This document shows positions 26,913-36,546 of a stretch of 64,000 nucleotides of DNA, one piece after another. The number at the start of each line of letters is the position of its first letter. Within the stretch, counting starts at the first letter, position 1. This stretch comes from Pseudomonas panipatensis (GTDB lineage: Bacteria; Pseudomonadota; Gammaproteobacteria; Pseudomonadales; Pseudomonadaceae): the NCBI RefSeq assembly GCF_900099785.1, contig NZ_FNDS01000002.1, positions 1-64,000 on the forward strand. Direction: 5' to 3'. The notes beneath the pieces were generated by a model. That model searched no databases. It was not told the origin of the DNA and saw only the letters and a program-made list of their open reading frames with translations. Made by a program: the position numbers and the translations under genes.

Positions 26913-27647
26913 TCAGTTGGCTTTCTTCAGGTCGACCGCCACCGCCGTGGCGGCCAGCCAGGCGGCGATCAGGCTGACGAAAAACAGCAGGTCGCGCAGG
27001 TCGAGGACGCCCTTGCTGATCGCATCGAAGCGAATCAGGAAGCTCATCGAGGCCACCGCATCGAGCAGCCACTGCGGCGCCCAGCCACTGAAGGCATCGA
27101 GCACCAGCGGGAAGCCGCTGACGATGAACAGGAAGCACACCACCACAGCGAGGATGAAGGCGATCACCTGGTTCTTCGCCAGCGCCGACATGCACGAGCC
27201 GATCGCCAGGTAGGCGCCGGCCAGCAGCCAGCTACCCAGGTAGCCGGCGAGGATGGCGCCGTTGTCCGGCTCGCCCAGGTAGTTGACCGTGAGCACCATG
27301 GGGAAGGTCAGCAGCAGGGCGATGCCGGCGAACACCCAGGCGGCGAGGAACTTGCCGACCACCGCCTCGAAGCGGGTGATCGGCAGGGTCATCAACAGCT
27401 CGATGGAGCCGGACTTGCGCTCCTCGGCCCAGAGGCGCATGGCGATCGCCGGGATGAGGAACAGGTAGAGCCAGGGATGGAAGTTGAAGAAGGCATTGAG
27501 GTCGGCCTGGTTACGCTCGTAGAAGCTGCCCAGGTAGAAGGTGAAGACCCCGGACAGCACCAGGAAGATGACGATGAACACATAGGCCAGCGGCGTGGCA
27601 AAGTAACTGGCCAGCTCGCGCTTGAAGATCACCGGTAGCTGCTTCAT
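26913..27647 (-). CDS. ABC transporter permease (GldF-like)
   Basis: A 244-residue permease with six hydrophobic helices. It begins MKQLPVIFKRELASYFATPLAYVF, the ABC-2 type layout, and has the conserved LYLFLIPAIAMRLWAEERKSGSIELLMTLP-like region around residues 55-85, typical of the GldF/NosY group. The start overlaps the stop of the ATPase gene by 4 bases. It should form the membrane channel of the exporter with the ATPase at 27644 and the GldG-like subunit. Confidence 0.9.
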   Translation of the reverse strand: MKQLPVIFKRELASYFATPLAYVFIVIFLVLSGVFTFYLGSFYERNQADLNAFFNFHPWLYLFLIPAIAMRLWAEERKSGSIELLMTLPITRFEAVVGKFLAAWVFAGIALLLTFPMVLTVNYLGEPDNGAILAGYLGSWLLAGAYLAIGSCMSALAKNQVIAFILAVVVCFLFIVSGFPLVLDAFSGWAPQWLLDAVASMSFLIRFDAISKGVLDLRDLLFFVSLIAAWLAATAVAVDLKKAN

Positions 27648-28567
27648 GCCGCCTCTCCCCGGGTCAGGCTGCGGAACACCTCGTCGAGGCGGCCGCGCTC
27701 GACGTCGAGTTCGCGGATGCGCCAGCCGTGCGCGGCGATCAGCGCGTTGACCTGCGGGAAGATCACCTGCCCCGGCTGCGCCAGCACCGTCACGCTGTGC
27801 TCCAGCGGATTGTCTTCCACCCCCGCCACCCCCGGCAGCGCGGCCAGCGCCTCACGGTCCAGCGGGCTGTCGCCGACCAGGGTCACCGCCTGGTGGTAGC
27901 GCGAACGCCGCTCCAGCTCGAAGGGCGTGTCATCGGCCAGCAGGCGCCCGTTGGCGATCACCAGGGCGCGGCTGCACAGCGCGCTGACCTCTTCGAGGAT
28001 GTGCGTGGAAATGATCACGATGCGCTCCTTGGCCAGTTGACCGATCAGTTCGCGGACCTGGTACTTCTGGTTCGGATCGAGGCCGTCGGTGGGCTCGTCG
28101 AGGATCAGCACGCGCGGATCGTGGAGGATCGCCTGGGCCACGCCGACACGCCGCTTGAAGCCCTTGGAGAGGGTTTCGATGCTCTGTTCGCGGACCCCTT
28201 CCAGCTCCAGCTGCGCGACCACCCGTGCGACCCGCTCGCGCTTCTCGGCGCCACGGTAGCCGCGCACCTCGGCGATGAATTCGAGGAAGGCGCGCACGCG
28301 CATGTCGCCATAGCAGGGCGCCCCTTCCGGCAGATAGCCGATCAGGCGCTGGGCCTGCAGGGTGTGGGTCTGGATGTCGAAACCGTGGATGGTCGCGGTG
28401 CCCGAGCTGGGCGCGAGGAATCCAGTGAGCATCTTCATGGTGGTGGATTTGCCGGCCCCGTTCGGGCCGAGGAAACCCAGCACTTCCCCCGGGCGCACAC
28501 TGAACGACAGGTCATCGACGACGGTGTGCTGCGCAAAACGCTTCGTGAGTCTGCTTATTTCGATCAT
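27644..28567 (-). CDS. ABC transporter ATP-binding protein (GldA-like)
   Basis: A 307-residue ATPase, first gene of the four-gene operon. It has Walker A GPNGAGKSTTMKML (near residue 35), the ABC signature LSKGFKRRVGVAQA, Walker B RVLILDEPTDGLDPNQ and the H-loop IISTHILEEV. A C-terminal extension of about 90 residues after the ATPase core is typical of this exporter group. It energises the GldF/GldG-like membrane parts. Substrate is not predictable. Confidence 0.93.
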   Translation of the reverse strand: MIEISRLTKRFAQHTVVDDLSFSVRPGEVLGFLGPNGAGKSTTMKMLTGFLAPSSGTATIHGFDIQTHTLQAQRLIGYLPEGAPCYGDMRVRAFLEFIAEVRGYRGAEKRERVARVVAQLELEGVREQSIETLSKGFKRRVGVAQAILHDPRVLILDEPTDGLDPNQKYQVRELIGQLAKERIVIISTHILEEVSALCSRALVIANGRLLADDTPFELERRSRYHQAVTLVGDSPLDREALAALPGVAGVEDNPLEHSVTVLAQPGQVIFPQVNALIAAHGWRIRELDVERGRLDEVFRSLTRGEAA

Positions 28568-28884
28568 GGTCTCTCACCGTTGCGGTAAGGGCCCCGACCG
28601 TCCTGGCGAAGGGACCCCCCGACAGGACCCGTCTCGACACCCGGAACACGCAGCGGAGACAGGCTCCCAAAATGCCGGCCGGACTATATGAAGCGCCCGG
28701 TGCGAAAGCAAGACAGCCGGCAAAGGGAAAAGTTGCCGAATGCTGCGTGGGATCGAGGGAATCCCGAAACAAACGATCAGAAATTTCCTCGGTCGTACCC
28801 AGTCTTATCCAATGCCCAGCTCCCAGCCCCCTCCCTAGAGTACGCAGTCACCGCGCCAGCATGCGCTTTGACAGGGCACCCCCC
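28568..28884. other. 317-base divergent intergenic region
   Basis: This gap separates the minus-strand ABC operon from the two plus-strand unknown genes and should hold promoters for both. No confident sigma70 pair, operator or RNA gene is visible. It is somewhat less GC-rich near 28730-28800. Confidence 0.4.
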
Positions 28885-29151
28885 ATGACGACACGCACCA
28901 TTCGTATCGAGACTCCCTCGCGGGAAGTGCTCGACGCCAACGTTCTCTGCAGCTTCGCCATCCCCAGAATCAGCCAGAACTTCGTGGTCTACAGCATTCA
29001 GGAAGACACCCAGGACGGCTACTCCCGCGTCTACATCGCCGCGCTGCGCAAGCACGGCCAACGCTACAGCCTTGGAGGGCTGGACTCGGAACTCGACTGG
29101 CAAGCCGCCATCCAGGCCTTCAGACAAATCGTTAGGGATACCACGCTATGA
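28885..29151 (+). CDS. Small protein of unknown function (88 aa) paired with a coiled-coil protein
   Basis: An 88-residue soluble protein starting MTTRTIRIETPSREVLDANV. It alternates short beta-like segments (FVVYSIQED, SRVYIAALRKHGQRYSLGG) and ends with a helix (DWQAAIQAFRQIVRDTT). No signal peptide, membrane segment or known family. The frame is open upstream to 28672, but the ATG at 28885 is where the protein begins to look ordered. Its stop overlaps the ATG of the next gene (ATGA), so the two products are probably made together and may interact. It lies between the ABC operon and plsB, loci that are adjacent in PAO1 as I recall. Confidence 0.6.
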   Translation: MTTRTIRIETPSREVLDANVLCSFAIPRISQNFVVYSIQEDTQDGYSRVYIAALRKHGQRYSLGGLDSELDWQAAIQAFRQIVRDTTL

Positions 29152-30422
29152 GCGACCTGAAAAAACCCTCCGGCTATCACCTGATCGACCTCTCCGAGCT
29201 GCAACTGGCCCCGGCCCCGATGAAGGACCACCGCGCCGCCAGCATCAACAAGGAGCTGGTGGAAAAACTCATTGCCGGGCAGCTCGGCAAGCCTTGCGGG
29301 CCGATCCTGGAAACCCCGCTGGCCAGCGCCCAGGGCCTGCCCACGGCAATGCAGGGGCCGGCCGCCATGGGCCTGGACTATAGCCTGCCGCGCGCCAGCT
29401 CGACCCACACCGCCAGCCTGGCCACGCCGACCGCTGCGCCGGCCAGCGCACCTGCCGAAAGCGCGCCGAGCCCGAGCGCGGAAGCCGCCCCGGAAACCGA
29501 CGAGCGCGCCGCCGCCAGCGCCGACGAACCCAGCGAAGCCGCCCAGCAGGCGGAGTCGGCCGCCGCACCACAGGCAGAATCCGCCAGCAGCGAGGGCGAC
29601 AGCGCGGCGGAAGCAGCGCCGGCCAGCGCAGAGGCCGGCGACAGCACCCCGCCGCCCGCCGACGAAGCCCCCGCGCAGGACGCGGAGCGCAGCGAAGCGC
29701 CGAGCGAGGCGGACAAGCCCGCCGCAGAACACCCGTCACTTCAACCAGACAGCCAGACCGAAGCAATGCCTACCTACCCCACCCCGCCGCAAAGCCCGAC
29801 CACCGCCAGCGAAAACGCCGCCTCGGCTCTGCCGCTGGAAGCCGCTGGTGCCGACACCGAGCACATGCTCTACGACGTGCAATCGACCCTCGACAGCCTG
29901 GCCGGTATGGCCCGTGGACTGGCCCAGCAGAAGCTGGAAGCCGACAAGCAGCGCGATGGCCTGGAAAGCCGCCAGCAGAACCTGCTGGAGAAAGAGCGCC
30001 AGTTGCAGGAGAAGGAAGAGCAACTGCGCCAGCAGCAGAGCCAATTGCAGCGCGACCGCGCCACTGTCGAGCAGACCGCCGAGAACAACTCGCGCCTGCT
30101 CGCCGAGCGCAGCGCCGCCCTGCAGCAACTGGCGGAGAACATCGAGCAACGCGAGCGCAGCAGCATCAAGCGCGCCGAAGCCCTGCAACTGGAGCAGCAG
30201 CGCAACGAAGAGCTGGCCGAGCAACTGCGCCAGCGCCTGGCCGAGTTCGAGAAGCGCGAAGCCACGCTGCAGCGGCGCAACCTGGAACTGAACGAGAAGT
30301 TCAAGCAACTGGTCAGCGCCAAGGAACGCTTCAGCACCATCGTCAAGAGCTTCAACGAGACCGTGCAATTCAATAACGGCCTGCACGCCATCTCCAAGAC
30401 GGTGTTCGGCGAAGAAGACTGA
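29148..30422 (+). CDS. Coiled-coil protein with Ala/Pro/Glu-rich linker, unknown function
   Basis: A 424-residue protein in three parts. Residues 1-85 are a conserved-looking head ([40 protein letters not shown]). Residues 90-215 are low complexity, rich in Ala, Pro, Ser and Glu, probably disordered. Residues about 230-400 form a long Gln/Glu/Arg-rich coiled coil with repeated LEQQ, LRQQ and RE patterns. The last 35 residues ([20 protein letters not shown]) look ordered. No signal peptide or membrane helix, so likely cytoplasmic and structural. It overlaps the 88-residue gene upstream by 4 bases and is followed by plsB after 151 bases. I do not recognise a family. Confidence 0.65.
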   Translation: MSDLKKPSGYHLIDLSELQLAPAPMKDHRAASINKELVEKLIAGQLGKPCGPILETPLASAQGLPTAMQGPAAMGLDYSLPRASSTHTASLATPTAAPASAPAESAPSPSAEAAPETDERAAASADEPSEAAQQAESAAAPQAESASSEGDSAAEAAPASAEAGDSTPPPADEAPAQDAERSEAPSEADKPAAEHPSLQPDSQTEAMPTYPTPPQSPTTASENAASALPLEAAGADTEHMLYDVQSTLDSLAGMARGLAQQKLEADKQRDGLESRQQNLLEKERQLQEKEEQLRQQQSQLQRDRATVEQTAENNSRLLAERSAALQQLAENIEQRERSSIKRAEALQLEQQRNEELAEQLRQRLAEFEKREATLQRRNLELNEKFKQLVSAKERFSTIVKSFNETVQFNNGLHAISKTVFGEED

Positions 30423-30573
30423 TGCAGCCCAGCCCCCTTCCGTCATCCCCCGGCGGAAGGGGCGCCACCCCGTCCGGTGCCGCGCCTGCGCACTTTTGCC
30501 GGATTGGCGATTGCGGCAAACTAGCGACCGCTCGGCTGACGCCGGGTCCGTCTCAACTGCCAGCAGAGCCCGT

Positions 30574-33060
30574 ATGCCTCGTTATCCGTTCCGCCGCTTT
30601 GGTTTTGGCGCCCTTCGCCGCCTGCTGTACCTCTGGGTACGTTCGGAAACCATCAACCAATCGGCACTGAGCCTGAAGATCGACCGCAACAAACCGGTCC
30701 TCTACGTGCTCCAGCAGCCCTCGGTGAGCGACCTGGCGGTGCTCGACACGGAATGCCGCAAGGCCGGCCTGCCACGCCCGGTGATGCCAGTGGCGGTGGG
30801 CGACAGCATCGAGCCGGCCGCCTTCTTCTACCTCACCCGCGAACCCGATTGGCTGGGCCGCCAGGACAAGCGTGGCGCGCCGCCGGCGCTGATGCGCATG
30901 CTCGCGGCGATCGGCCAGAACGGTGTCGACGACGCGCAGATCGTGCCGGTCAGCGTGTTCTGGGGGCAATCGCCGGACAGCGAGAAGAGCGCCTGGAAGC
31001 TGTTGTTCGCCGACAACTGGGCGGTCACCGGACGTCTGCGCAAGGTGGCGCGCATCCTCATTCTCGGGCGTAAGACGCGGGTACAGTTCTCGACCCCGAT
31101 CAAACTGCGCGAGCTGGTCGATCAGCACAAAGGCCAGGAGCGCACCCAGCGCATGGTCCAGCGCATCCTGCGCGTGCACTTCCGCAACCAGAAGACCGCG
31201 GTCATCGGCCCGGACCTGTCGCATCGCCGCACCCTGGTCAAAGGCCTGCTGCGCGCGCCGCTGGTGCGCCAAGCGATCCAGGAAGAGGTGGATACCCAGA
31301 AGATTTCCCAGGACAAGGCCGAGGCCACGGCGCTGCGCTACGCCAACGAGATCGCCGCCGACGTCTCCTACCCGGTGATCCGCTTCCTCGAAGTGACCCT
31401 GACCTGGTTCTGGAACAAGCTCTACGAGGGCGTGCGGGTCAACCACATCGAGCGGGTGCAGGACGTCGCCCAGGGGCACGAGATCGTCTACGTGCCCTGC
31501 CACCGCAGCCATATCGACTACCTGCTGCTGTCCTACCTGCTGTTCCGCAACGGCCTGACGCCGCCGCACATCGCCGCCGGCATCAACCTCAACATGCCGG
31601 TGATCGGCTCCATCCTGCGGCGCGGCGGGGCCTTCTTCATGCGCCGCAGCTTCAAGGGCAACCCGCTCTACAGCGCGGTGTTCAACGAATACCTGCACAC
31701 CCTGTTCACCCGCGGCTTCCCCACCGAGTACTTCGTCGAAGGCGGACGTTCGCGCACCGGACGCATGCTCCTGCCGCGCACCGGCATGCTCGCCATCACC
31801 CTGCGCAGCTTCCTGCGCGACGCGCGCCGGCCGATCGTCTTCGTGCCGGTGTACATCGGCTACGAGCGCGTGCTCGAAGGCCGCACCTACCTGGGCGAAT
31901 TGCGCGGCGCGGCGAAGAAGAAGGAGTCCATCTTCGACCTGTTCAAAGTGATAGGCGCGCTGCGCCAGCGCTTCGGCCAGGTCTGGGTGAACTTCGGCGA
32001 GCCGATCCACCTCGACAGTTTCCTCGAACAGCAACAGCCCGGCTGGCGCAACCAGGCGCTGGACGCGGCGTTCCGTCCCGAATGGCTGTCGCAGACCACC
32101 AAGCGACTGGCCAGCGAGGTGGCCCGTCACCTCAACGACGCGGCCGCCATCAACCCGGTCAACCTGGTCGCCCTGGCGCTGCTTTCCACCTCGCGCCTGG
32201 CCCTCGACGAACGCGCCCTGGCGCGCGTTCTCGACCTCTACCTGGCGCTGCTGCGCAAGGTGCCCTACTCGCCCAGCGCGACCCTCCCCGACGGCGACGG
32301 CCAGGCGCTGATCGAATACGTGAAGAGCATGGACCTGCTCGCCGAGCAGAAAGACGCCCTCGGCCGCATCCTCTACCTCGACGAGCAGAACGCGGTGCTG
32401 ATGACCTACTACCGCAACAACGTGCTGCACGTCTTCGCCCTGCCGGCGCTGCTGGCCAGCTTCTTCCAGAGCAACGCGCGGATCAGCCGCGAGCAATTGC
32501 TCAACTACACCCGCGCGCTCTACCCCTACCTGCAGGCGGAACTCTTTATCCGCTGGGACCTCGGGCAGCTCGACGGGGTGGTCGACCAATGGCTGGCGGC
32601 GCTGGTCGACAAGGGCCTGCTGCGCCAGGACGGCGACGCCTACCTGCGCCCCGCGCCCAGCTCCCGCGAGTACGTGCTGCTGACCCTGCTGGCGCGCGCC
32701 ATCAACCAGACCCTGCAGCGCTTCTACATGGCCATCGCCCTGCTGCTAAACGCCGGCCAGCACCAGCTCGGCGCCGAGGAACTGGAAGACCTGTGCACGG
32801 TCATGGCCCAGCGTCTGTCGATCCTGCATGGCCTGAATGCGCCAGAGTTCTTCGACAAGACCCTGTTCCGCAACTTCATCCAGGCCCTGCTCGACCAGCG
32901 CGTGCTGCGCAAGGACGAGGCCGGCAAGCTCGGCTATCACGAGAAGCTCGGCGAGCTGGCCGAGGGCGTCGCCAAGCGCGTGCTGCCGGCGGAAATCCGC
33001 CTGTCGATCCGCCAGGTCGCCCTGGAGCGTCCGGGCAGCGGCGACAACGCGCCTACCTGA
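30574..33060 (+). CDS. plsB: Glycerol-3-phosphate 1-O-acyltransferase
   Basis: PlsB makes lysophosphatidate from glycerol-3-phosphate and acyl-CoA or acyl-ACP at the inner membrane. The 828-residue protein (start 30574, [17 protein letters not shown]) shows acyltransferase motif I as [13 protein letters not shown], with catalytic H310 and D315. Also present are the [13 protein letters not shown] motif, [14 protein letters not shown], and the later [13 protein letters not shown] segment. It is close to the PAO1 protein at PA3673 throughout. An upstream Met at 30496 is not supported. It is the last conserved gene before the polysaccharide locus. Confidence 0.95.
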   Translation: MPRYPFRRFGFGALRRLLYLWVRSETINQSALSLKIDRNKPVLYVLQQPSVSDLAVLDTECRKAGLPRPVMPVAVGDSIEPAAFFYLTREPDWLGRQDKRGAPPALMRMLAAIGQNGVDDAQIVPVSVFWGQSPDSEKSAWKLLFADNWAVTGRLRKVARILILGRKTRVQFSTPIKLRELVDQHKGQERTQRMVQRILRVHFRNQKTAVIGPDLSHRRTLVKGLLRAPLVRQAIQEEVDTQKISQDKAEATALRYANEIAADVSYPVIRFLEVTLTWFWNKLYEGVRVNHIERVQDVAQGHEIVYVPCHRSHIDYLLLSYLLFRNGLTPPHIAAGINLNMPVIGSILRRGGAFFMRRSFKGNPLYSAVFNEYLHTLFTRGFPTEYFVEGGRSRTGRMLLPRTGMLAITLRSFLRDARRPIVFVPVYIGYERVLEGRTYLGELRGAAKKKESIFDLFKVIGALRQRFGQVWVNFGEPIHLDSFLEQQQPGWRNQALDAAFRPEWLSQTTKRLASEVARHLNDAAAINPVNLVALALLSTSRLALDERALARVLDLYLALLRKVPYSPSATLPDGDGQALIEYVKSMDLLAEQKDALGRILYLDEQNAVLMTYYRNNVLHVFALPALLASFFQSNARISREQLLNYTRALYPYLQAELFIRWDLGQLDGVVDQWLAALVDKGLLRQDGDAYLRPAPSSREYVLLTLLARAINQTLQRFYMAIALLLNAGQHQLGAEELEDLCTVMAQRLSILHGLNAPEFFDKTLFRNFIQALLDQRVLRKDEAGKLGYHEKLGELAEGVAKRVLPAEIRLSIRQVALERPGSGDNAPT

Positions 33061-33077
33061 TTCATTCCTGAAAAAAA

Positions 33078-33098
33078 CCGGGGCCGCCGAGGCCCCGG
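33078..33098 (-). terminator. Reverse-facing intrinsic terminator after plsB
   Basis: CCGGGGCC (33078-33085) and GGCCCCGG (33091-33098) form an 8-bp stem with a 5-base loop. The T-run lies on the minus strand (seven As at 33071-33077), while the plus strand has no T-run after it. It would stop minus-strand transcription heading into plsB, yet all genes to the right for 23 kb are on the plus strand. Confidence 0.7.
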
Positions 33099-33250
33099 CA
33101 ATGCCCGAAATACAGCATTCGCGCACTGCGACAGAGTGACGCCGGAGAAAATTCCGAGCCATGTCAGTTTGAGATTATTCGCATTGCTTCCCCCCCTCCC
33201 CCCTCTTAAATTCGCGGCCTTCCTAACCAGCTCACTCCTGGGATGCCGTT

Positions 33251-33709
33251 GTGTTGAAGAAGGTCTTGGTCGTCTGTGTCGGCAACATTTGCCGCAGCCC
33301 CACCGCGGAACATCTGCTGCGCCAATGCCTGGCCGCCACTGACATACAGGTCAGCTCCGCCGGCCTCGGCGCACGCGCCGGCAGCCCCATCGAGCGCAAC
33401 GCCCTGGCACTCCTGCAACGGCAGGGTGAACAGCCCCGCGAACACCACGCACGGCAACTGAACGCACAACTGCTGCGCGAAGCCGATCTGGTGCTGGTCA
33501 TGGAACACCACCACCTGCAGGGCGTCTTGCAGGTGGCGCCGGAAGCCCGCGGGAAGACCTTCCTGCTGGGCAAATGGCAGAACGACCGAGAGATTCCCGA
33601 TCCCTACCGGCAAGGCCCGGCAGCGTTCGAGCATGCCTATGCGTTGATCAAGGAAGGCGTCGACGCCTGGTGCGTGCGCCTCAATCCCATTCGCCAGCCC
33701 AATCGGTAA
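33251..33709 (+). CDS. wzb: Low-molecular-weight protein tyrosine phosphatase (Wzb/Etp type)
   Basis: The product dephosphorylates the Wzc kinase and so keeps capsule polymerisation cycling. The 152-residue protein has the P-loop CVGNICRSPTAE (nucleophile C9, R15) and the general-acid loop IPDPYRQG. A GTG start at 33251 follows the end of a 190-base gap and begins MLKKVLVVCVG as in the family. It precedes wzc by 12 bases. As the first gene of the locus it should sit behind the main promoter, which I cannot pinpoint. Confidence 0.93.
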   Translation: MLKKVLVVCVGNICRSPTAEHLLRQCLAATDIQVSSAGLGARAGSPIERNALALLQRQGEQPREHHARQLNAQLLREADLVLVMEHHHLQGVLQVAPEARGKTFLLGKWQNDREIPDPYRQGPAAFEHAYALIKEGVDAWCVRLNPIRQPNR

Positions 33710-33721
33710 AGAAGCCTCCCC

Positions 33722-35950
33722 ATGCAGCAGCAACCCGCGATAGCGATGCAAGACCCGGACGATGATGAAATCGACCTGCTCGGTCTGCTCGGCACCCTGA
33801 TCGATCACAAATGGCTGATCGCCGGCATCACCGCGGCCTTCACCACCCTGGGCGCGACCTATGCGCTGCTGGCGACACCGATCTACCGCTCCGACGCCAG
33901 CGTCCAGGTCGAAGCCAAGAAGCCGAGCATTCCCGGCCTCTCCGATATGGGCGACCTGCTCGGCGCGCAGTCCCAGGCGGTGACGGAAATCCAGCTGATC
34001 ACCTCGCGCGCGGTGATCGGCAAGGCGGTGGATAACCTGCGCCTGAACATCGTCGCGGAGCCCAGTCGCTTCCCGCTGCTCGGCGGCTTCATCGCCCGCC
34101 ACTTCCAGCCGCAAACCCCGGATGAGGTGGCCGCGCCGCTGCTCGGCATGAGCCGCTTCGGCTGGGGCGGAGAGTCCCTGGATATCTTCCAGCTGGATGT
34201 GCCCGACGCCCTGCTGGAAAAGCGCCTGACGCTGGTCGCCGGGGAAAACGGCAGCTTCAGCCTGCTCAACGATGACGACGACCTGCTGCTCCAGGGCAAG
34301 GTCGGCGAAAGCAGCCAGCAGAACGGCGTGACCCTCCAGGTACGCGCGCTGCAGGCCAACCCCGGTACCCGCTTCAAGGTGGTTCGCGAGCGCCGCCTGA
34401 CCACCATCCTGCGTTACCAGGACAAGCTCAACGTCGGCGAGACCGGCAAGGAGTCCGGGATCATCAGCCTATCGCTGGAAAACGCCGAACCGAGCCGCGC
34501 CCTGCGGGTGCTGGACGAAATCAGCAAGCTCTACGTGCGGCAGAACGTCGAACGCGCCTCGGCCGAGGCCGCCTCCAGCCTGGAGTTCCTCCGCGGCCAG
34601 TTGCCGGAAGTGCGCCGCGAACTGGAAAAGGCCGAGGACGCCCTGAGCGCCTACCAGACCCACGCCAAGTCGGCGGACATCAGCCTGGAAACCAAGGCCC
34701 TGCTCGACCAGGTGGTGGCGCTGGACACCAATATCTCCGAACTCAAGCTGCAAAAAGCCGAGATGGACCGCAAGTTCACCCCGCAGCACCCGGCCTACCA
34801 GGCCTTGCAGAAGCAGATCGGCGAACTCACGGCGAAACAGAACGGCCTGACGCACAGGGTCGAGGGCCTGCCGGAAACCCAGCAGGAACTGCTGCGCCTG
34901 ACCCGCGACGTACAAGTCAGCACCGCCATCTACACCCAGTTGCTGAACAAGGCCCAGGAACTCGACGTGATGCGCGCCGGCGCCGTCGGCAACGTGCGCA
35001 TCATCGACAGCGCCGACGTCGACATCACCAAACCGATCAAGCCGAAGAAGGCCCTGATCGTCCTGGTCGCCGCGCTGCTCGGGCTGTTCTGCTCGGTGGC
35101 CCTGGTGCTGCTGCGCCGCGCCCTGAACCGTGGCATCGAGACCCCCGAGGCGATCGAGCAACTGGGCCTGCCGGTCTACGCCTCGGTGCCCTTCAGCGTC
35201 CTGCAGAAATCCGAGGAAAGCACGCGCGACAAAGGCCAGGGCCGCTCCGCCAAGGCCGCCCCGCTGCTGTCCATCGCCCACCCGACCGACCTGGCGGTGG
35301 AAGCCCTGCGCAGCCTGCGCACCAGCCTGCACTTCGCCATGCTCGAAGCCGGCGACAACCGCCTGATGATCTCCGGGCCGAGCCCCTTCGTCGGCAAGAC
35401 CTTCGTCTCCTCCAACCTGGCGGCGGTGATCGCCCAGACCGGGCAACGGGTGCTGCTGATCGACGTCGACATGCGCAAGGGCTACCTGCACAAGATCCTC
35501 GGCACCAGCGAAGAGAACGGCCTCTCCGACCTGCTGGCGAAACGCTGCGACTTCGACAGCGCCGTGCGCCAGAGCGAAATCGACTGCCTGAGCTTCCTGC
35601 CGCGCGGACAGATTCCGCCGAACCCGTCGGAACTGCTGATGCACCCGAACTTCACCGCGCTGCTCGAAGAGGCCAGCCGCCGCTTCGACCTGGTGATCCT
35701 CGACACCCCGCCGCTGCTGGCCGTCACCGACGCCGCCATCGTCGGCCGGCAGGCCGGCACCAACCTGATCGTCACCCGTTTCGGCCTGAACCCGCCGCGC
35801 GAGATCGAGCTGACCATCCGCCGCTTCGCGCAGAACGGCATCGAACTCAAAGGCGCCATCCTCAATGGCATCGAAAGGCGTGCCTCGGCCTACTACGGCT
35901 ATGGCAGCTACGGCTACTACCACTACGAGTACACGTCCGACAAAGACTGA
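33722..35950 (+). CDS. wzc: Polysaccharide co-polymerase and bacterial tyrosine kinase (Wzc/Etk type)
   Basis: A 742-residue inner-membrane protein that sets polymer length and couples synthesis to Wza export. An N-terminal Wzz-type region has a first helix near residues 35-55 (WLIAGITAAFTTLGATYALLA). A long periplasmic coiled-coil part follows, then a second helix near 445 (ALIVLVAALLGLFCSVALVLL). The cytoplasmic BY-kinase has a Walker A-like GPSPFVGKTF (about 550-560), Walker A' VLLIDVDMRKG and a Walker B LVILDTPP. The last 20 residues hold eight Tyr (AYYGYGSYGYYHYEY), the autophosphorylation cluster. Phosphatase wzb is directly upstream. Confidence 0.94.
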   Translation: MQQQPAIAMQDPDDDEIDLLGLLGTLIDHKWLIAGITAAFTTLGATYALLATPIYRSDASVQVEAKKPSIPGLSDMGDLLGAQSQAVTEIQLITSRAVIGKAVDNLRLNIVAEPSRFPLLGGFIARHFQPQTPDEVAAPLLGMSRFGWGGESLDIFQLDVPDALLEKRLTLVAGENGSFSLLNDDDDLLLQGKVGESSQQNGVTLQVRALQANPGTRFKVVRERRLTTILRYQDKLNVGETGKESGIISLSLENAEPSRALRVLDEISKLYVRQNVERASAEAASSLEFLRGQLPEVRRELEKAEDALSAYQTHAKSADISLETKALLDQVVALDTNISELKLQKAEMDRKFTPQHPAYQALQKQIGELTAKQNGLTHRVEGLPETQQELLRLTRDVQVSTAIYTQLLNKAQELDVMRAGAVGNVRIIDSADVDITKPIKPKKALIVLVAALLGLFCSVALVLLRRALNRGIETPEAIEQLGLPVYASVPFSVLQKSEESTRDKGQGRSAKAAPLLSIAHPTDLAVEALRSLRTSLHFAMLEAGDNRLMISGPSPFVGKTFVSSNLAAVIAQTGQRVLLIDVDMRKGYLHKILGTSEENGLSDLLAKRCDFDSAVRQSEIDCLSFLPRGQIPPNPSELLMHPNFTALLEEASRRFDLVILDTPPLLAVTDAAIVGRQAGTNLIVTRFGLNPPREIELTIRRFAQNGIELKGAILNGIERRASAYYGYGSYGYYHYEYTSDKD

Positions 35951-36042
35951 TCGACGCCCGCGGCCGCCAACGGCCCCGGCGTTCCCTTTCCGTCGGAACC
36001 CAGCACGCAGCAGGCGCCGTGAGTCCTGCAAGGATTCAACGC

Positions 36043-36546
36043 ATGTCGGACTCAAGCGCCAAACGCTGGTACCTCCTGCAATGCAAACCGCGCCAGGACC
36101 AGCGCGCCCTGGAACACCTGGAGCGCCAGGGCTATCGCTGCCTGCAAGCGCTGCACAGCATCGAGTCGCTGCACAAGGGCCAACTGCGCGTGCTCGACGA
36201 GCCGCTGTTCCCCGGCTACCTGTTCATTCACCTGGACAAGGTCGAGGACAACTGGCTGCCGATCCGCTCCACCCGCGGCGTGACCCGGATCGTCGCCTTC
36301 GGCGGCCGCCCCACGGCCGTTCCCGAAGAGGTGATCGACAGGCTGAACCGGCCCCCGGCTGCCTCGATCATCCCCGCCCTCCTGCCGGGCGACAGCGTCA
36401 GGATCGACGAGCCCGGCCTGCGCCAGATCGACGCCATCTTCCTGGCCAGGGACGGAGACGAGCGGGTAGTGCTGCTATTGAAACTGCTGCAAAGAGACGC
36501 CCTGGTAAAAGTTCCACTCAGTCGAGTGAGCATTGCCGAAAAATGA
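36043..36546 (+). CDS. rfaH: RfaH-type transcription antiterminator (NusG paralog)
   Basis: A 167-residue specialised NusG paralog. Residues 8-110 form the NGN domain (KRWYLLQCKPRQDQRALEHL, ERQGYRCLQAL, FPGYLFIHLD, RSTRGVTRIVAFGG). The C-terminal 50 residues are a KOW-like or RfaH-type domain (IFLARDGDERVVLLLKLLQR). RfaH binds RNA polymerase paused at an ops element and then suppresses pausing and Rho termination, and recruits ribosomes. An ops element lies 271 bases after this gene, in the leader of wzx. A GTG 24 bases upstream is a less likely start. Strong call. Confidence 0.92.
   Translation: MSDSSAKRWYLLQCKPRQDQRALEHLERQGYRCLQALHSIESLHKGQLRVLDEPLFPGYLFIHLDKVEDNWLPIRSTRGVTRIVAFGGRPTAVPEEVIDRLNRPPAASIIPALLPGDSVRIDEPGLRQIDAIFLARDGDERVVLLLKLLQRDALVKVPLSRVSIAEK

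Noticed and set aside
33061..33250. Attachment site or integrase remnant at the left edge of the polysaccharide locus
   Set aside because: No tRNA gene, direct repeat or integrase-like frame found here or near 55.7 kb.
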